A stretch of DNA of 64,000 bases from CAZNSX01 sp964575845 (GTDB lineage Bacteria > UBA8248 > CAZNSX01): positions 744,001-808,000 of the forward strand of contig CAZNSX010000001.1 in NCBI GenBank assembly GCA_964575845.1. The letters run 5' to 3'. Made by a program: the position numbers and the translations under genes. The notes below the pieces were generated by a model. The model made no database searches, was not told the origin of the DNA, and was given only the letters and a program-made list of their open reading frames with translations. Within the stretch, counting starts at the first letter, position 1. Every line of letters begins with the position of its first letter. This document shows positions 8,865 to 18,351 of the stretch, piece by piece.

Positions 8865-9611
8865 TCAATCCGCACCCAGTGCCTTGAGCCTGCCGCTCGC
8901 CAGCCCAGAGGCCGGGTGCCGTGGATATCGGCTGAGTAGCCTCCTCAGAGCCATTTTGCCCCCTTCCGCCTCTCCCAGAGCCAGAAGGCAAAACCCCACC
9001 TTGAGCATGGCATCGGGCTCTTTTCTTCCTCGCGGCCAACCCTTCAATACTTTCTCAAATTCAGCACGCGCCCGCGCGTAGTCCTTTATGCCGTAATAAG
9101 ATTCCCCCACCCAGTACTGCGCGTTCTCGGAAAGCGGGTGCTCGGGGAAGAGGCGCAAGAATTCCTCGAACCCCCGAAGCGCCATGCGATAGAGGCCGGC
9201 GCGGTAGTTGGCGAGGGAGCGCTTGTAGAGGGGCTCAGGCTTGAGGGCACTGTCTATCCCCTTGAAGGCCCTCCGGGGAACGTCAGGGGAGGGGGGTTTT
9301 TCGCCGACCGCTCCCGCGCCCTTGGCCAGCTTCTCCAGGCGCTCTGTGGCGATACCCAGCTGCCTCTCGGTCCTCTTGAGGCGAGCCTCGCTGTCGTGCA
9401 AGGCGACCGAAAGCTCCGCGAGCCTTTTTTCGCGCTCCCTATCGGCCGATGCCACTTCAGCCTCTCGACCTTGGAGCAGCTTAAGCTCTCTCTGAAGTTC
9501 GCTGAGCTGTCCTTTAATGACCTGGAATTCTTTCTTCGTCGCGCAGCCCGACCCTGAGGTCAGAACCAGGATGAGCGCTCCAGCCCACAGGTTAACTGCT
9601 CTTATTTTCAG
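8865..9611 (-). CDS. CpoB/YbgF-like tetratricopeptide lipoprotein with apparent CTG start
   Basis: Cell-division/Tol-Pal-associated periplasmic family by domain layout. A hydrophobic signal segment with a cysteine after it (LTSGSGC, around residue 23) is followed by a coiled coil (about 30-90) and TPR repeats (about 120-245: SLANYRAGLYRMALRGFEEF, NAQYWVGESYYGIKDYARA). No ATG, GTG or TTG lies at the head of this frame until the GTG at 9455, which would remove the signal peptide. A strong Shine-Dalgarno stretch (AAGGGGAGGTG) sits 5 bases before CTG at 9611, so I place the start there. A sigma70-like promoter lies just upstream. The lipobox is atypical at position -3. The absence of tolB/pal nearby leaves the exact role open. 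Confidence 0.75.
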   Translation of the reverse strand: MKIRAVNLWAGALILVLTSGSGCATKKEFQVIKGQLSELQRELKLLQGREAEVASADREREKRLAELSVALHDSEARLKRTERQLGIATERLEKLAKGAGAVGEKPPSPDVPRRAFKGIDSALKPEPLYKRSLANYRAGLYRMALRGFEEFLRLFPEHPLSENAQYWVGESYYGIKDYARARAEFEKVLKGWPRGRKEPDAMLKVGFCLLALGEAEGGKMALRRLLSRYPRHPASGLASGRLKALGAD

Positions 9612-9665
9612 GATAACACCTCCCCTTAGAGCACCGCGGCCGCAGCGGTCGCCCTGAGAATAATA

Positions 9666-9693
9666 TTTATATTTCGCTTCCTCGGGCTGTCAA
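9666..9693 (-). promoter_or_regulatory. Sigma70-type promoter of the CpoB-like gene
   Basis: On the minus strand TTGACA (9693-9688) is followed after 16 bases by TATAAA (9671-9666). Predicted transcription start is near 9659, about 48 bases before the CTG start at 9611. It would drive the CpoB-like/dprA/topA/trmFO/xerC/hslVU/arg run. Confidence 0.55.
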
Positions 9694-9725
9694 GGAATAT
9701 GCCCATGGGGCGGAGGCGGGGCGAT

Positions 9726-11252
9726 TCAGATTGTTGTAACCTCAAATCCCTCCCGATGCAAGTCATAGTCGGCCTTTATGAGCACCTGGACATCGAGCTC
9801 CCTCTCCAGGGAGTCGAGGTGGTCGCTCTCCTCATCGAAGAGAAGGTCAGCCACATTGGGGTGGACGTTGACCCTTAACTTGCGCTTCGTCGGCTCCTTC
9901 GCCTTGACCCTTCTGATCTCGCGCAGCACCTCGTAGCAAACCGTGGTGGCCGATTTCGTGCCGCCCCTCCCCTCGCAGTAGGGGCAGGGTTCGCAGAGCG
10001 CCCGGCTCAGGCTATCCCTGACCCTTTTCCGCGTCATTTCAACCAGCCCGAGTTCCGAAATCTTCAGGATGCTGGTGCGCGAGCGGTCGGCCTTGAGCTC
10101 GCTCTTAAGTAGTTCGAAGACCTTCTCCCTGCTCTCCTCTTTCTCCATATCGATGAAGTCGAGGATGATGATTCCGCCGATGTTGCGCAGCCGGAGCTGG
10201 AAAACGATCTCTTTTGCGGCCTCCAGGTTGGTCGTCAGAATGGTCTCCTCGGGGTTGCGCTTGCCCACATAGCGCCCCGTATTGACGTCGATCGTGACCA
10301 GGGCCTCGGTCTGGTCGATGACGATGTAGCCCCCGGACTTCAGCCACACCTTCTTGCCCAGGGCCCGCTCTATCTCGAGCTCGATGCCGTAGGCATCGAA
10401 AATGAGCTCTTTCCCTTTATAGAGCTCCACCTTGCTTTTCAGGTGAGGATAAAAGGTCTCGATGAAGCCAAGGCAGTCATCGTAGGCCTCCTTGGAATCC
10501 AAAACCATGCGGTCCACATCATTGGTGAATAGGTCGCGGACGGTGCGGTGGATGAGATTGAGGTCAGAGTGGATGGGGCTCGGTGCCGAGATTTTTTTGC
10601 TCCCCTCCAGAATCTTCTCCCAGAGGGTGTTGAGGAAGTTTATGTCGGTCTCAAATTCCGCTGTATCCACCCCTTCGCTAACCGTTCTCACGATGTAGCC
10701 CGTTCCCTGGGCCTTGAGCTTTCGCACTAGACGCCTCAGGCGCCGGCGTTCCTTCTCATCTTCAATCCTGCGGGAGATACCTATCTGGTCGATGCCGGGC
10801 ATGAAAACCAGGTACCGACCGGGCAGAGTGATGTAGGAGGTGAGACGGCAGCCCTTGCTACCCATGGGCTCTTTGCTCACTTGCACCAGAACCTCCTGCC
10901 CCTCCCTGAGAATTTTCTCTATAGCCATGGGGGCCGGTGGGCGACGGGGTCGCCCCGGAGGACCCTCAAACTCAAGCTCCTGGTACTCATGGTCCGCAAG
11001 CTTTTGGTCCTCCCGCATCGACTCCAAAACTTCCACATCGGATACATAGAGAAAGCCGCCTTTCTCAAGGCCAATATCCACGAAGGCCGCCTGCATACCC
11101 GGCAGGACCTTCGTCACTATCCCCTTGTAGATATTTCCTACGATGCCCTTGTCCTTCTCCCGCTCGATGTAAAGCTCGGTAACGACATTGTTCTCCATGA
11201 GAGCCACCCGCGTCTCGTGGGGGTCGGAATTCACTATAATCTCAGTGGCCAA
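9726..11252 (-). CDS. rng: Ribonuclease G/E family endoribonuclease
   Basis: Endoribonuclease for rRNA maturation and mRNA decay. At 508 residues it is the short RNase G form without the long RNase E scaffold tail. An S1 domain follows the N-terminal strands (VGNIYKGIVTKVLPGMQAAF). The metal-binding catalytic segment has VTIDVNTGRYVG and IIILDFIDM. CPYCEGRG near residue 420 is the zinc-link motif. It lies 15 bp after the radical SAM gene on the same strand, an arrangement seen often in Deltaproteobacteria and Clostridia. Confidence 0.95.
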   Translation of the reverse strand: MATEIIVNSDPHETRVALMENNVVTELYIEREKDKGIVGNIYKGIVTKVLPGMQAAFVDIGLEKGGFLYVSDVEVLESMREDQKLADHEYQELEFEGPPGRPRRPPAPMAIEKILREGQEVLVQVSKEPMGSKGCRLTSYITLPGRYLVFMPGIDQIGISRRIEDEKERRRLRRLVRKLKAQGTGYIVRTVSEGVDTAEFETDINFLNTLWEKILEGSKKISAPSPIHSDLNLIHRTVRDLFTNDVDRMVLDSKEAYDDCLGFIETFYPHLKSKVELYKGKELIFDAYGIELEIERALGKKVWLKSGGYIVIDQTEALVTIDVNTGRYVGKRNPEETILTTNLEAAKEIVFQLRLRNIGGIIILDFIDMEKEESREKVFELLKSELKADRSRTSILKISELGLVEMTRKRVRDSLSRALCEPCPYCEGRGGTKSATTVCYEVLREIRRVKAKEPTKRKLRVNVHPNVADLLFDEESDHLDSLERELDVQVLIKADYDLHREGFEVTTI

Positions 11253-11267
11253 AAGGACTCTCCTCCG

Positions 11268-13907
11268 CTAGGGCCCATGCCCAGTGGTATCTGTTTTTAT
11301 TATACGCAACCAGGGCAGATCGCGGGGTTCGAGCTCCAGGGCGAGGGCCATTAGCTCTGATGGCTTCGGGAAGGCCCCGTCCTTGCAACCGATCCTGAGG
11401 CTGAACCGATGGGCGGGCACACCATCAGGGTCTTCAGAGGGCCCCAGGTAAGCTAAACTCTTGAGTTCCTCCTGGACATTAAGTAGCTTCTCCCCGCCGC
11501 CCTTCCTTCGCCTTCTCAGGAGAGGCTTCCTTTGGATGGCTCCCTCCAAGCGCGCGAGCAACTCTTCACCATCCTCCAGGCCCTTCGCCAGGGCTAACTC
11601 CCGCGGCAGCCAGACCTCCCAGGACATGCTCTCCACCCCCTCAGCAGGAGGCGGGCTTCTGTCGGGGAGCGGCATAACAGAAAGTACCTCTATTCCTTCA
11701 GGAAGCTCTCTCTGTAAAGCATCTTTAAGGGCCTCGGGGTGTGGGGAGAACCCATCCCCTAAGAGCTGCGCATGAAAGACCTCGTTTCTGCTTTCCACCC
11801 CGACGGGAAGGGCATAGCCGAAGGCAATCCGGGGGTGAGGGTGATATCCTTGGCTGTGAGAGAGGGGAATTCCCGCCCTTCTGAATGCGCGGCAAAAAAC
11901 CCGGTAGAGCTCAAGGTGGGAGAGAAAGCGCATCCTCCCCACCTTTGCGAACCCGAAGCGGAAAGTTCTCCTCCGCGGAGTCTGGGGTAAATAAGAGGGC
12001 CCCCTTCTGGGGGTCTTCCCGTCGGGGAGCTTGAGGGGCGGAGGACATCTCCCCTCAAGGCCGCACCCGCCGCACCCAACCTCCCGGCAATCTTGAGTGA
12101 GAAGCCCTGCAAGGCCCCTCCTGCACTCGGCCTCAAGGAAAGCTTTAGAGACCCCGCTCTCCAGATGCTCCCAGGGGAGCACCTCCTCAAAGGGGATCTG
12201 CCTGTTGGCGTAAAAGGTCGGGTCCAGCCCCTCCTCCTCGAAGGCCTCCAGCCACGTCTTAAGGTTAAATTTTTCGCTCCAGGAATCGAGCCAGGCTCCC
12301 CGTCTGAAGGCGCTCTCCACCACCCGAGCCAAGCGGCGGTCTCCTCGGGAGAGAGAGGCCTCAAGAAAACTTTGCTCCGGAAGGGACCAGCTGAGCTTCA
12401 GGGAGCGGCCCCGGAGGGAAGCCTTAAGGCGCCTCAGTTTCTCTTTCAGAGAAGGGAGCTCCTCCTGTGGGCACCACTGGAAGGGGGTGTGAGCCTTGGG
12501 CACAAATGGGGAGAAGCTCAGCCGGAGGGCCTTTATGCATCTTCCTCCCTCCCTCAGGGTGAGGAGCCGCCGGCTCAAGCGGATAATGGCTTGAATGTCC
12601 TCCTCCCCTTCGGTCGGAAGCCCGACCATGAAGTAAAGCTTGAGCTTCTCCCAGCCGGCCGAGAGAACCCTTCGGACATCTTCCAGGAGTTCCTCTTCTT
12701 TCCACTCCTTGTTTATCACCTTCCTCAAGCGATCGGTTCCCGCCTCAGGGGCGAGCGTGAACGCGGTGCGGCGGACGCGAGCGAGTGAAGAGACGAGCTC
12801 AGGCTCCAGAACCCCTACCCGGAGGGAGGGCAGGGAAAGGGATGTACAAGTATTAGCCAGCTCCTCCATAAGCTCCGGCACGAAGGTTCTCAAGGGGGCC
12901 CAGTCGCTAAGGCTGAGGGAGCACAGAGCCACCTCCTCATAGCCCGTGGCCTTCAGGTTCTCTAAAAGAAGGTCTCTCACCCTCTCGGCCGAGCGCTCTC
13001 TTACGGGCCGATATACCATCCCCGCATGACAGAAGCGGCAGCCCCGGGTGCAGCCCCTTTGAACCTCCAGTGCGAGGCGATCGTGAATTACCTCGGCAAA
13101 AGGAACGAGCTCTCTCTTGGGATAGGGGGCTCCCTCTAGCTCATCGAGGAAACGCCGGGACACTCGTCTTCCTGGCTCCCGGAGGTGCTCAATCCTTTCG
13201 ATGGTTCCTTGAGTGGTGTAGTGAACTCTGAAGCGAGAGGGGATGTAGAGCCCGGGTATCTCCTCGAGCAGGTCCAGCAGTTTATCCTTGCCCCCACCCC
13301 CTTCGCGCCAGCTCTCGTAGGTCGCAAGGACCTCAGGGAAGAGGGCCTCACCATCGCCCAGGGCTACGGCGTCAAGGAAAGGAGCCAGGGGTTCCGGGTT
13401 CATAGCACAGGGACCGCCGGCAATGACGAGCGGCCAGGACTCGTCGCGCTCCGCGGCCTTTAGAGGAATTCCCGCCAGAGAGAGCATCTTGAGCACGTTG
13501 GTGAAGGAGAGCTCATAGAGGAGGGAAAAACCCAGGATATCGAAATCCTTGAGAGGTTGCCGCGACTCCAGGCTCGAGAGAGGATAGCCCCTCGCTTCCA
13601 AGAGGGCGGCGCAGTCCGTCCAGGGGGTGAAGGCCCTCTCGGCCATCACCCGGGGCTGGGTATTGAGAAGATGGTAAAGGATCCTGAGGCCCTGGTGGCT
13701 CATTCCGACCTCATAAAGGTCAGGAAAAGCCAGGGCAACCCTTGTTCGAACTCGCCCTGGGACTTTGCGAGTGGAATTTACCTCGCCCCCCAGGTAGCGG
13801 GAGGGTCTCTCCACAAAAGGAAGGACAGCGCGCTCGAACTCTTCCACCTTATCCCAAGGAAACCTCTTTAAAAGGAACATTCTGTCCCATAGCTTTTTTA
13901 GAATCAA
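11268..13907 (-). CDS. B12-binding-type radical SAM protein fused to a DUF2344 domain
   Basis: The 879 residues contain two modules. Residues about 1-620 form a radical SAM protein of the rng-linked family with an upstream cobalamin-binding-like region; the cluster motif is in RGCTRGCRFCHAGMVYRP (CxxxCxxC). A cysteine group near 620-635 (CREVGCGGCGLEGRC) follows. Residues about 665-870 match the DUF2344/TIGR03936-like domain (FAKVGRMRFLSHLELYRVF, SQGYHPHPRIAFGYALPVG). In many genomes the two are separate neighbours of rng; here they are one chain. The substrate is not known to me; an RNA or ribosome-related modification is only a guess from linkage. Confidence 0.88.
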   Translation of the reverse strand: MILKKLWDRMFLLKRFPWDKVEEFERAVLPFVERPSRYLGGEVNSTRKVPGRVRTRVALAFPDLYEVGMSHQGLRILYHLLNTQPRVMAERAFTPWTDCAALLEARGYPLSSLESRQPLKDFDILGFSLLYELSFTNVLKMLSLAGIPLKAAERDESWPLVIAGGPCAMNPEPLAPFLDAVALGDGEALFPEVLATYESWREGGGGKDKLLDLLEEIPGLYIPSRFRVHYTTQGTIERIEHLREPGRRVSRRFLDELEGAPYPKRELVPFAEVIHDRLALEVQRGCTRGCRFCHAGMVYRPVRERSAERVRDLLLENLKATGYEEVALCSLSLSDWAPLRTFVPELMEELANTCTSLSLPSLRVGVLEPELVSSLARVRRTAFTLAPEAGTDRLRKVINKEWKEEELLEDVRRVLSAGWEKLKLYFMVGLPTEGEEDIQAIIRLSRRLLTLREGGRCIKALRLSFSPFVPKAHTPFQWCPQEELPSLKEKLRRLKASLRGRSLKLSWSLPEQSFLEASLSRGDRRLARVVESAFRRGAWLDSWSEKFNLKTWLEAFEEEGLDPTFYANRQIPFEEVLPWEHLESGVSKAFLEAECRRGLAGLLTQDCREVGCGGCGLEGRCPPPLKLPDGKTPRRGPSYLPQTPRRRTFRFGFAKVGRMRFLSHLELYRVFCRAFRRAGIPLSHSQGYHPHPRIAFGYALPVGVESRNEVFHAQLLGDGFSPHPEALKDALQRELPEGIEVLSVMPLPDRSPPPAEGVESMSWEVWLPRELALAKGLEDGEELLARLEGAIQRKPLLRRRRKGGGEKLLNVQEELKSLAYLGPSEDPDGVPAHRFSLRIGCKDGAFPKPSELMALALELEPRDLPWLRIIKTDTTGHGP

Positions 13908-13957
13908 TCCGTTATGGTTATTTTGAGAAATTCGCGGCAGCTTTTCAAGAGAAAATT

Positions 13958-15085
13958 TCAGAGGCTTTGGAAGGTGAAGCGCCTCATCCTTAGGTTAAGG
14001 AGGAGCCCCACTGCCAAAAAGGTAGAGACAAGGGAGGAGCCACCATAGCTGACAAGGGGGAGTGGGAGGCCCACTATGGGCATAAGACCCATGGTCATCC
14101 CGATATTCAAGATGATGCTCAGGCCTATCATGGAAACAACACCCGTGGCGATAAGTACGCCCATCTTGTCCTGGGTGTGGAAGGCTATGTCAAGCCCCCT
14201 CATAATCAGCAGCAGGAGGAGCACCAGCAGGACTGCCGCTCCTATAAAGCCTAACTCTTCGGCCAGAACAGAGAATATGAAATCGGTATGCTTAGCAGGC
14301 AGAAAGTGGAGCCTGCTTTGGGTTCCGGCCATGAGTCCCTTGCCCCAGAGCCCTCCTGAGCCAACGGCTATCTTGGACTGAATGCTCTGATAACCAGCTC
14401 CCAGGGGCTCAGCCCCGGGATAAATAAGTGTGAAGAGTCGTTTTTTTTGGTAATCGTGAAGGAAGCTCCAAAGTATGGGGAGGGCTCCCATGAGGCTCCC
14501 CCCTATCCAGGCCATGGTTTTCCACCTGAGGCCCGCAACGAAGACAACAGCGCCAAAAATGAGGAGGAGGGTCAGCGCGGTGCCCAGGTCCGGCTGCTGG
14601 GCTACAAGGAGGAAGGGGAAGAGGACCAGCAGGCCCGGGGCTAAGAGTTGGCGAAGACCGAGGGTCCCTTCGTACTTGCTATCATCAAAGTAGCGGGCCA
14701 GGGCCAGGATAAGGGTGAGCTTCACGAACTCCGAGGGCTGAAGCCTCACACCACCCAACACCAGCCACCTCTGACTGCCAAATACTCCCTTGCCGAAAAG
14801 GAGCACCACCAGGAGCAAGAGAATGCCAAAGGCATGGAGAATATAAGCATACCGCCCGAGAATGCGGTAGTCGAGGAAGGCGGCAAGCAGCATCCCCAGC
14901 ATCCCCAGCCCCAGCCAGGAAAGCTGACGCCAATAGAGCTCAGCCCAGGGAACAGAAGGGCTGCTCGAAGTCGCGCTATAGACCATCAGCACCCCTATCC
15001 CGCATGGGATTAAGGTAAGGACCAGGAGGGTCCAGTCGAAATTGGCCAGAAGCCTCCTGTCAAGTCTTAGCTCAAAGGACCTCAA
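13958..15085 (-). CDS. rodA: Rod-shape peptidoglycan glycosyltransferase RodA
   Basis: SEDS-family polymerase of lipid II in lateral wall growth. The 375 residues are strongly hydrophobic with about ten membrane segments. Family motifs are present: QQPDLGTALTLLLIF, the extracellular segment with PAKHTDFIFSVLAEELGF, and GLPLPLVSYGGSS near the C-terminus. Its start overlaps the mrdA stop by 4 bp, so the partner polymerase and transpeptidase are translationally coupled. Confidence 0.97.
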   Translation of the reverse strand: MRSFELRLDRRLLANFDWTLLVLTLIPCGIGVLMVYSATSSSPSVPWAELYWRQLSWLGLGMLGMLLAAFLDYRILGRYAYILHAFGILLLLVVLLFGKGVFGSQRWLVLGGVRLQPSEFVKLTLILALARYFDDSKYEGTLGLRQLLAPGLLVLFPFLLVAQQPDLGTALTLLLIFGAVVFVAGLRWKTMAWIGGSLMGALPILWSFLHDYQKKRLFTLIYPGAEPLGAGYQSIQSKIAVGSGGLWGKGLMAGTQSRLHFLPAKHTDFIFSVLAEELGFIGAAVLLVLLLLLIMRGLDIAFHTQDKMGVLIATGVVSMIGLSIILNIGMTMGLMPIVGLPLPLVSYGGSSLVSTFLAVGLLLNLRMRRFTFQSL

Positions 15086-16902
15086 GCCTCCTCCTCGTTC
15101 AGCTTCAGGTAGGTTTGGATGAGCTTCATGGCAATGGGGGCATAGTGGGCGCCATGTTCGCCACCGTGCTCGACAAAGACTACAATGGCTATGGAGGGGT
15201 TTTCAAAAGGCGCATAGGCGACGAACCAGCCGTGATCCCGCTGCTCCCGCGTGAGCTCCTCTTGCTTGCCCTTTCGTTTCAGGCGCATCACCTGAGCCGT
15301 GCCCGTCTTGCCCGCCACCACAACTTCCTTGAGCCTGGCTCTGAAGGCGGTTCCGCCCCGCTCGTTGACAACGGCCCTCAGGGCATCCTGGATGACCCGC
15401 AGGTTCCGGGCCTTCACGGGAAGCCGCCCCAGGATTTCAGGCCTCGCTCTATAGACTTCCCGCCCCTCAGGGGAGAGGACCCGCTCGACGAGGTAGGGCC
15501 GGTAGATGGTGCCACCATTTGCAACCGAAGCCATAACGTTGAGAAGTTGAATCGGAGTGAGCAGGTTATAGCCCTGTCCGATTGCTGCGGAGATGGTCTC
15601 TCCCGGATACCAGGGTTCGCCATGGGTCATCTTTTTCCACCGCCTGGAGGGGACGATCCCTTCCTTTTCATCCCCCATGCTCAGGCCTGTCTTCTTCCCC
15701 AGCCCGAAACCTCGGGCATAGCGGGCGAGGCGGTCAATTCCCAGCTTCTGCCCCAACTGGTAGAAATAGACATCACAGGACTCGGCGATGGCCTTCTTGA
15801 GGTTCACAACCCCGTGCCCGCCCGGCTTCCAATCCCTGTAAGTTCGTCTCCCGAAATAGAAATATCCTGGGTCGTATATGGTTGTATCGGGCGTTATAAT
15901 GCCTTCCTCCAGGCCGGCTGCCGCCACCACGATCTTATAGACGGAGCCAGGAGGATATTGTCCTTGAAGGGCCCGGTTGTGAAGGGGGTGGAGGGGATCG
16001 CTCATAAGCTCTTGCCAGTCTTCCCTGGATATGCCTCCGGCAAAGAGATTGGGGTCAAAGTCGGGATTGCTCACTATGGCCAAAATCTGTCCGTTTTGGG
16101 GGTCCACAGCAATAATGGCGCCCTGGTGAGGGGAAAAGAGTTCCGCGGCCTTCTTTTGCAGTTCTAGGTCAATAGTGAGAACCAGGGTGTTCCCCGGAAC
16201 TTGATCTTTATTGAAGAGCAGTCTTAACTCTCGGCCATAAGCGTCCACCTCCACCCTCTTAAATCCCTTAGTGCCCTTTAGATAGGGCTCAAAATCCCGC
16301 TCCAAGCCGTAAACACCGATGAAATCACCCTGCTGATAGTCCCCGTTGCGGTGTTGCCTCAATTGCTTCTCGGCGATCTCCCCCAGGTGGCCCAGAAAAT
16401 GGGAACCAAGGGTGCCCAAGGGGTAGCGCCGCCGGGGAACCGCTTCTACCCTCACCCCGGGGAGCTCCAGGCGATGCTCCTCCAGATAGGCGACGGCCCG
16501 GCGGTCAATATCAGCCGCTATAAGGGCGGGCTTAAAGCGACTTTCTGAGCGCAACTTCCCCCGCGCATAGGAGGGGTCAAGGGCCAAAACCCGCTCCAGA
16601 GCGCCCATCGTGCTTGCCATGTCCTTAACGGCATCTCTGAGTATAAGAAGGTTGAAAGAAGGACGATTGTCCGCCAGAACCCTTCCCCTCCGGTCGAGGA
16701 TGCGCCCCCGGGGGCTATTTACGGTGAGGGTGCTCATGCGGTTGTTCTCCGAGAGAGTTTTAAATTTGTCTCCCAGGATTATCTGGAGATGCCAGGCTCT
16801 CAGGAAGAGGATGAAGAAAAGAGCGACGAAGGCCAGGGTCAGGAGTCGCTGGCGCCTGTGGTAGCTCTCGGGAGCATCATTGCGCAGTCGTCTAAAGCTC
16901 AT
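15082..16902 (-). CDS. mrdA: Penicillin-binding protein 2 (elongasome transpeptidase)
   Basis: Class B PBP that cross-links peptidoglycan with RodA. One N-terminal membrane anchor (about residues 20-40) is followed by the pedestal domain and transpeptidase domain. The active-site serine is in PPGSVYKI, the SxN-type motif is in AESCDVYFYQLG, and KTGTAQV is the third motif. Length of 606 residues is normal. It is preceded by mreD (7 bp gap) and followed by rodA (4 bp overlap). Confidence 0.97.
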   Translation of the reverse strand: MSFRRLRNDAPESYHRRQRLLTLAFVALFFILFLRAWHLQIILGDKFKTLSENNRMSTLTVNSPRGRILDRRGRVLADNRPSFNLLILRDAVKDMASTMGALERVLALDPSYARGKLRSESRFKPALIAADIDRRAVAYLEEHRLELPGVRVEAVPRRRYPLGTLGSHFLGHLGEIAEKQLRQHRNGDYQQGDFIGVYGLERDFEPYLKGTKGFKRVEVDAYGRELRLLFNKDQVPGNTLVLTIDLELQKKAAELFSPHQGAIIAVDPQNGQILAIVSNPDFDPNLFAGGISREDWQELMSDPLHPLHNRALQGQYPPGSVYKIVVAAAGLEEGIITPDTTIYDPGYFYFGRRTYRDWKPGGHGVVNLKKAIAESCDVYFYQLGQKLGIDRLARYARGFGLGKKTGLSMGDEKEGIVPSRRWKKMTHGEPWYPGETISAAIGQGYNLLTPIQLLNVMASVANGGTIYRPYLVERVLSPEGREVYRARPEILGRLPVKARNLRVIQDALRAVVNERGGTAFRARLKEVVVAGKTGTAQVMRLKRKGKQEELTREQRDHGWFVAYAPFENPSIAIVVFVEHGGEHGAHYAPIAMKLIQTYLKLNEEEA

Positions 16903-16909
16903 GACCTCA

Positions 16910-17437
16910 TTAAGTTAGGCTACGGAAGAGCGGCAACTCAGCCATTGGCCGAGCCAGGCGCTCTTCTAAAGCAAAAAGTAGCATGAGCACCGCCGGAGCC
17001 AAAATTGCGTTAAGAGCTGTGATCTTCAAAAGAGTTCTGAAAAAGTCGGCAGGCAAGGGCACCTCGGGCAATATGAGAGCTTGCACTATTACGAAGAGAA
17101 GTCCGTCCAGAAGCGTGGCCATGAAGCCAAAGCTCACATGGGCCACCACACTTCTGCTGGCAAGCTTCTGGCGAATGTCTCCCAGGATGAAGCCGATGAG
17201 GCCCTTGGAGAGGCCGTTCATACCGAGGGGCAGCCCGGATAGAGCGTCCTGGAAGATACCCATAAGGAAGCCTAAACCTGTTCCTGTCTGGCGTCCTCGG
17301 GAGACGGCGAAGTAAATCGTTACCACTAGAACCAGGTCAGGTTTCACTCCCAGGTATTGGGTGCCGTATTCGGCCACAGTCGTCTGGAAGACGAAGGTGG
17401 CCGCCAAAAGCAGGAGGCGAAAGAGAAAGGTTCTCAC
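16910..17437 (-). CDS. mreD: Rod-shape-determining protein MreD
   Basis: Small integral membrane elongasome component of 175 residues with about five hydrophobic segments. The YFAVSRGRQTGTGLGFLMGI and QDALSGLPLGMNGLSKGLIG segments fit the family. The start overlaps the mreC stop by 4 bp. MreD sequences are poorly conserved, so the position between mreC and mrdA is the main support. Confidence 0.93.
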   Translation of the reverse strand: MRTFLFRLLLLAATFVFQTTVAEYGTQYLGVKPDLVLVVTIYFAVSRGRQTGTGLGFLMGIFQDALSGLPLGMNGLSKGLIGFILGDIRQKLASRSVVAHVSFGFMATLLDGLLFVIVQALILPEVPLPADFFRTLLKITALNAILAPAVLMLLFALEERLARPMAELPLFRSLT

Positions 17438-18261
17438 GGTGAACTCTCTCTCCCCTTTATTACCAACACCTCCTCGAGCCTCGGGAGGTCCACCCTGGGC
17501 TTAACTTGCGCCTCTTTGAAGAGCCCCTTTTGCTTTTCCTCGACCCGCGTGACATCGCCCACCACGAGTCCCTTTGGAAAAACCCCTCCCAGGCCTGAGG
17601 AGATGAAGACATCCCCTAGCTTGACGTCTGAATGAGCGGGCAGGTACCTCAGCTCTCCCAGCCCATTTCCCTTGGCGACGTAGATCCCCGGTGCCCGGCT
17701 GCGCTGCACCATGCCATCGACAGCACTCCGGTAGTCGGAGATGAGGAGTACCTTGGAAGCGTAAGGTGTCGTCTCTATGATTCGCCCCACGACCCCTGCG
17801 TGGGTGATCACGGGCATATCCCTGCTGAGGCCATGGATTTTCCCCCGATTGATGATGATGGTTTTGGTCCAGTTGGTGGCATCCCTTCCGATGACCTGAG
17901 CCGTTATCGTCTCATAATCAGAGGCCTCTTTGAAGGACAGGAGTTTCTCCAGACGGCGGTAGCGCTGTTCCATCTCGGTATAGTCGGAGAGTCTCCGGCG
18001 CAGGGTTTCCAGCTCCTGCCGGTAATTCTCGATTTGCTCCTTCGCGCTGAGGAGTTCACCGTAGTAACGCCTGAGTTTCATGAGGTAGCTCCAGGGTCCC
18101 TGGGCCACGGTTTGAAGCGGGGCAATCAGGTTGAGGACGACGTCTTCTATCAGCGTGGCCCGTCCCCGACGGTGAACACTGATTGTCATGAGGGTGAAAG
18201 AGGTCAATACTAGAGCCGTGAGCAGAACCAAATCACGATGCCTTATAAGGACCCTCAGCAT
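17434..18261 (-). CDS. mreC: Rod-shape-determining protein MreC
   Basis: Periplasmic elongasome scaffold. One N-terminal membrane segment (LVLLTALVLTSFTLMTI) precedes a coiled coil (about 55-100), then the beta-rich domain with GRDATNWTKTIIINRGKIHG and PVITHAGVVGRI. I use the ATG at 18261 (275 residues), where the short cytoplasmic tail is typical. The frame also stays open to a TTG at 18327, giving 297 residues. The gap from mreB is about 90 bp. Confidence 0.94.
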   Translation of the reverse strand: MLRVLIRHRDLVLLTALVLTSFTLMTISVHRRGRATLIEDVVLNLIAPLQTVAQGPWSYLMKLRRYYGELLSAKEQIENYRQELETLRRRLSDYTEMEQRYRRLEKLLSFKEASDYETITAQVIGRDATNWTKTIIINRGKIHGLSRDMPVITHAGVVGRIIETTPYASKVLLISDYRSAVDGMVQRSRAPGIYVAKGNGLGELRYLPAHSDVKLGDVFISSGLGGVFPKGLVVGDVTRVEEKQKGLFKEAQVKPRVDLPRLEEVLVIKGRESSP

Positions 18262-18351
18262 ATTTACCGGTTGATATAGGCGCAGTTCGACTTTATGGAT
18301 TGGCGACGCCAGCAGGGCTCGGGACAAAGGATGGCAGGTATGATCCCTTTG

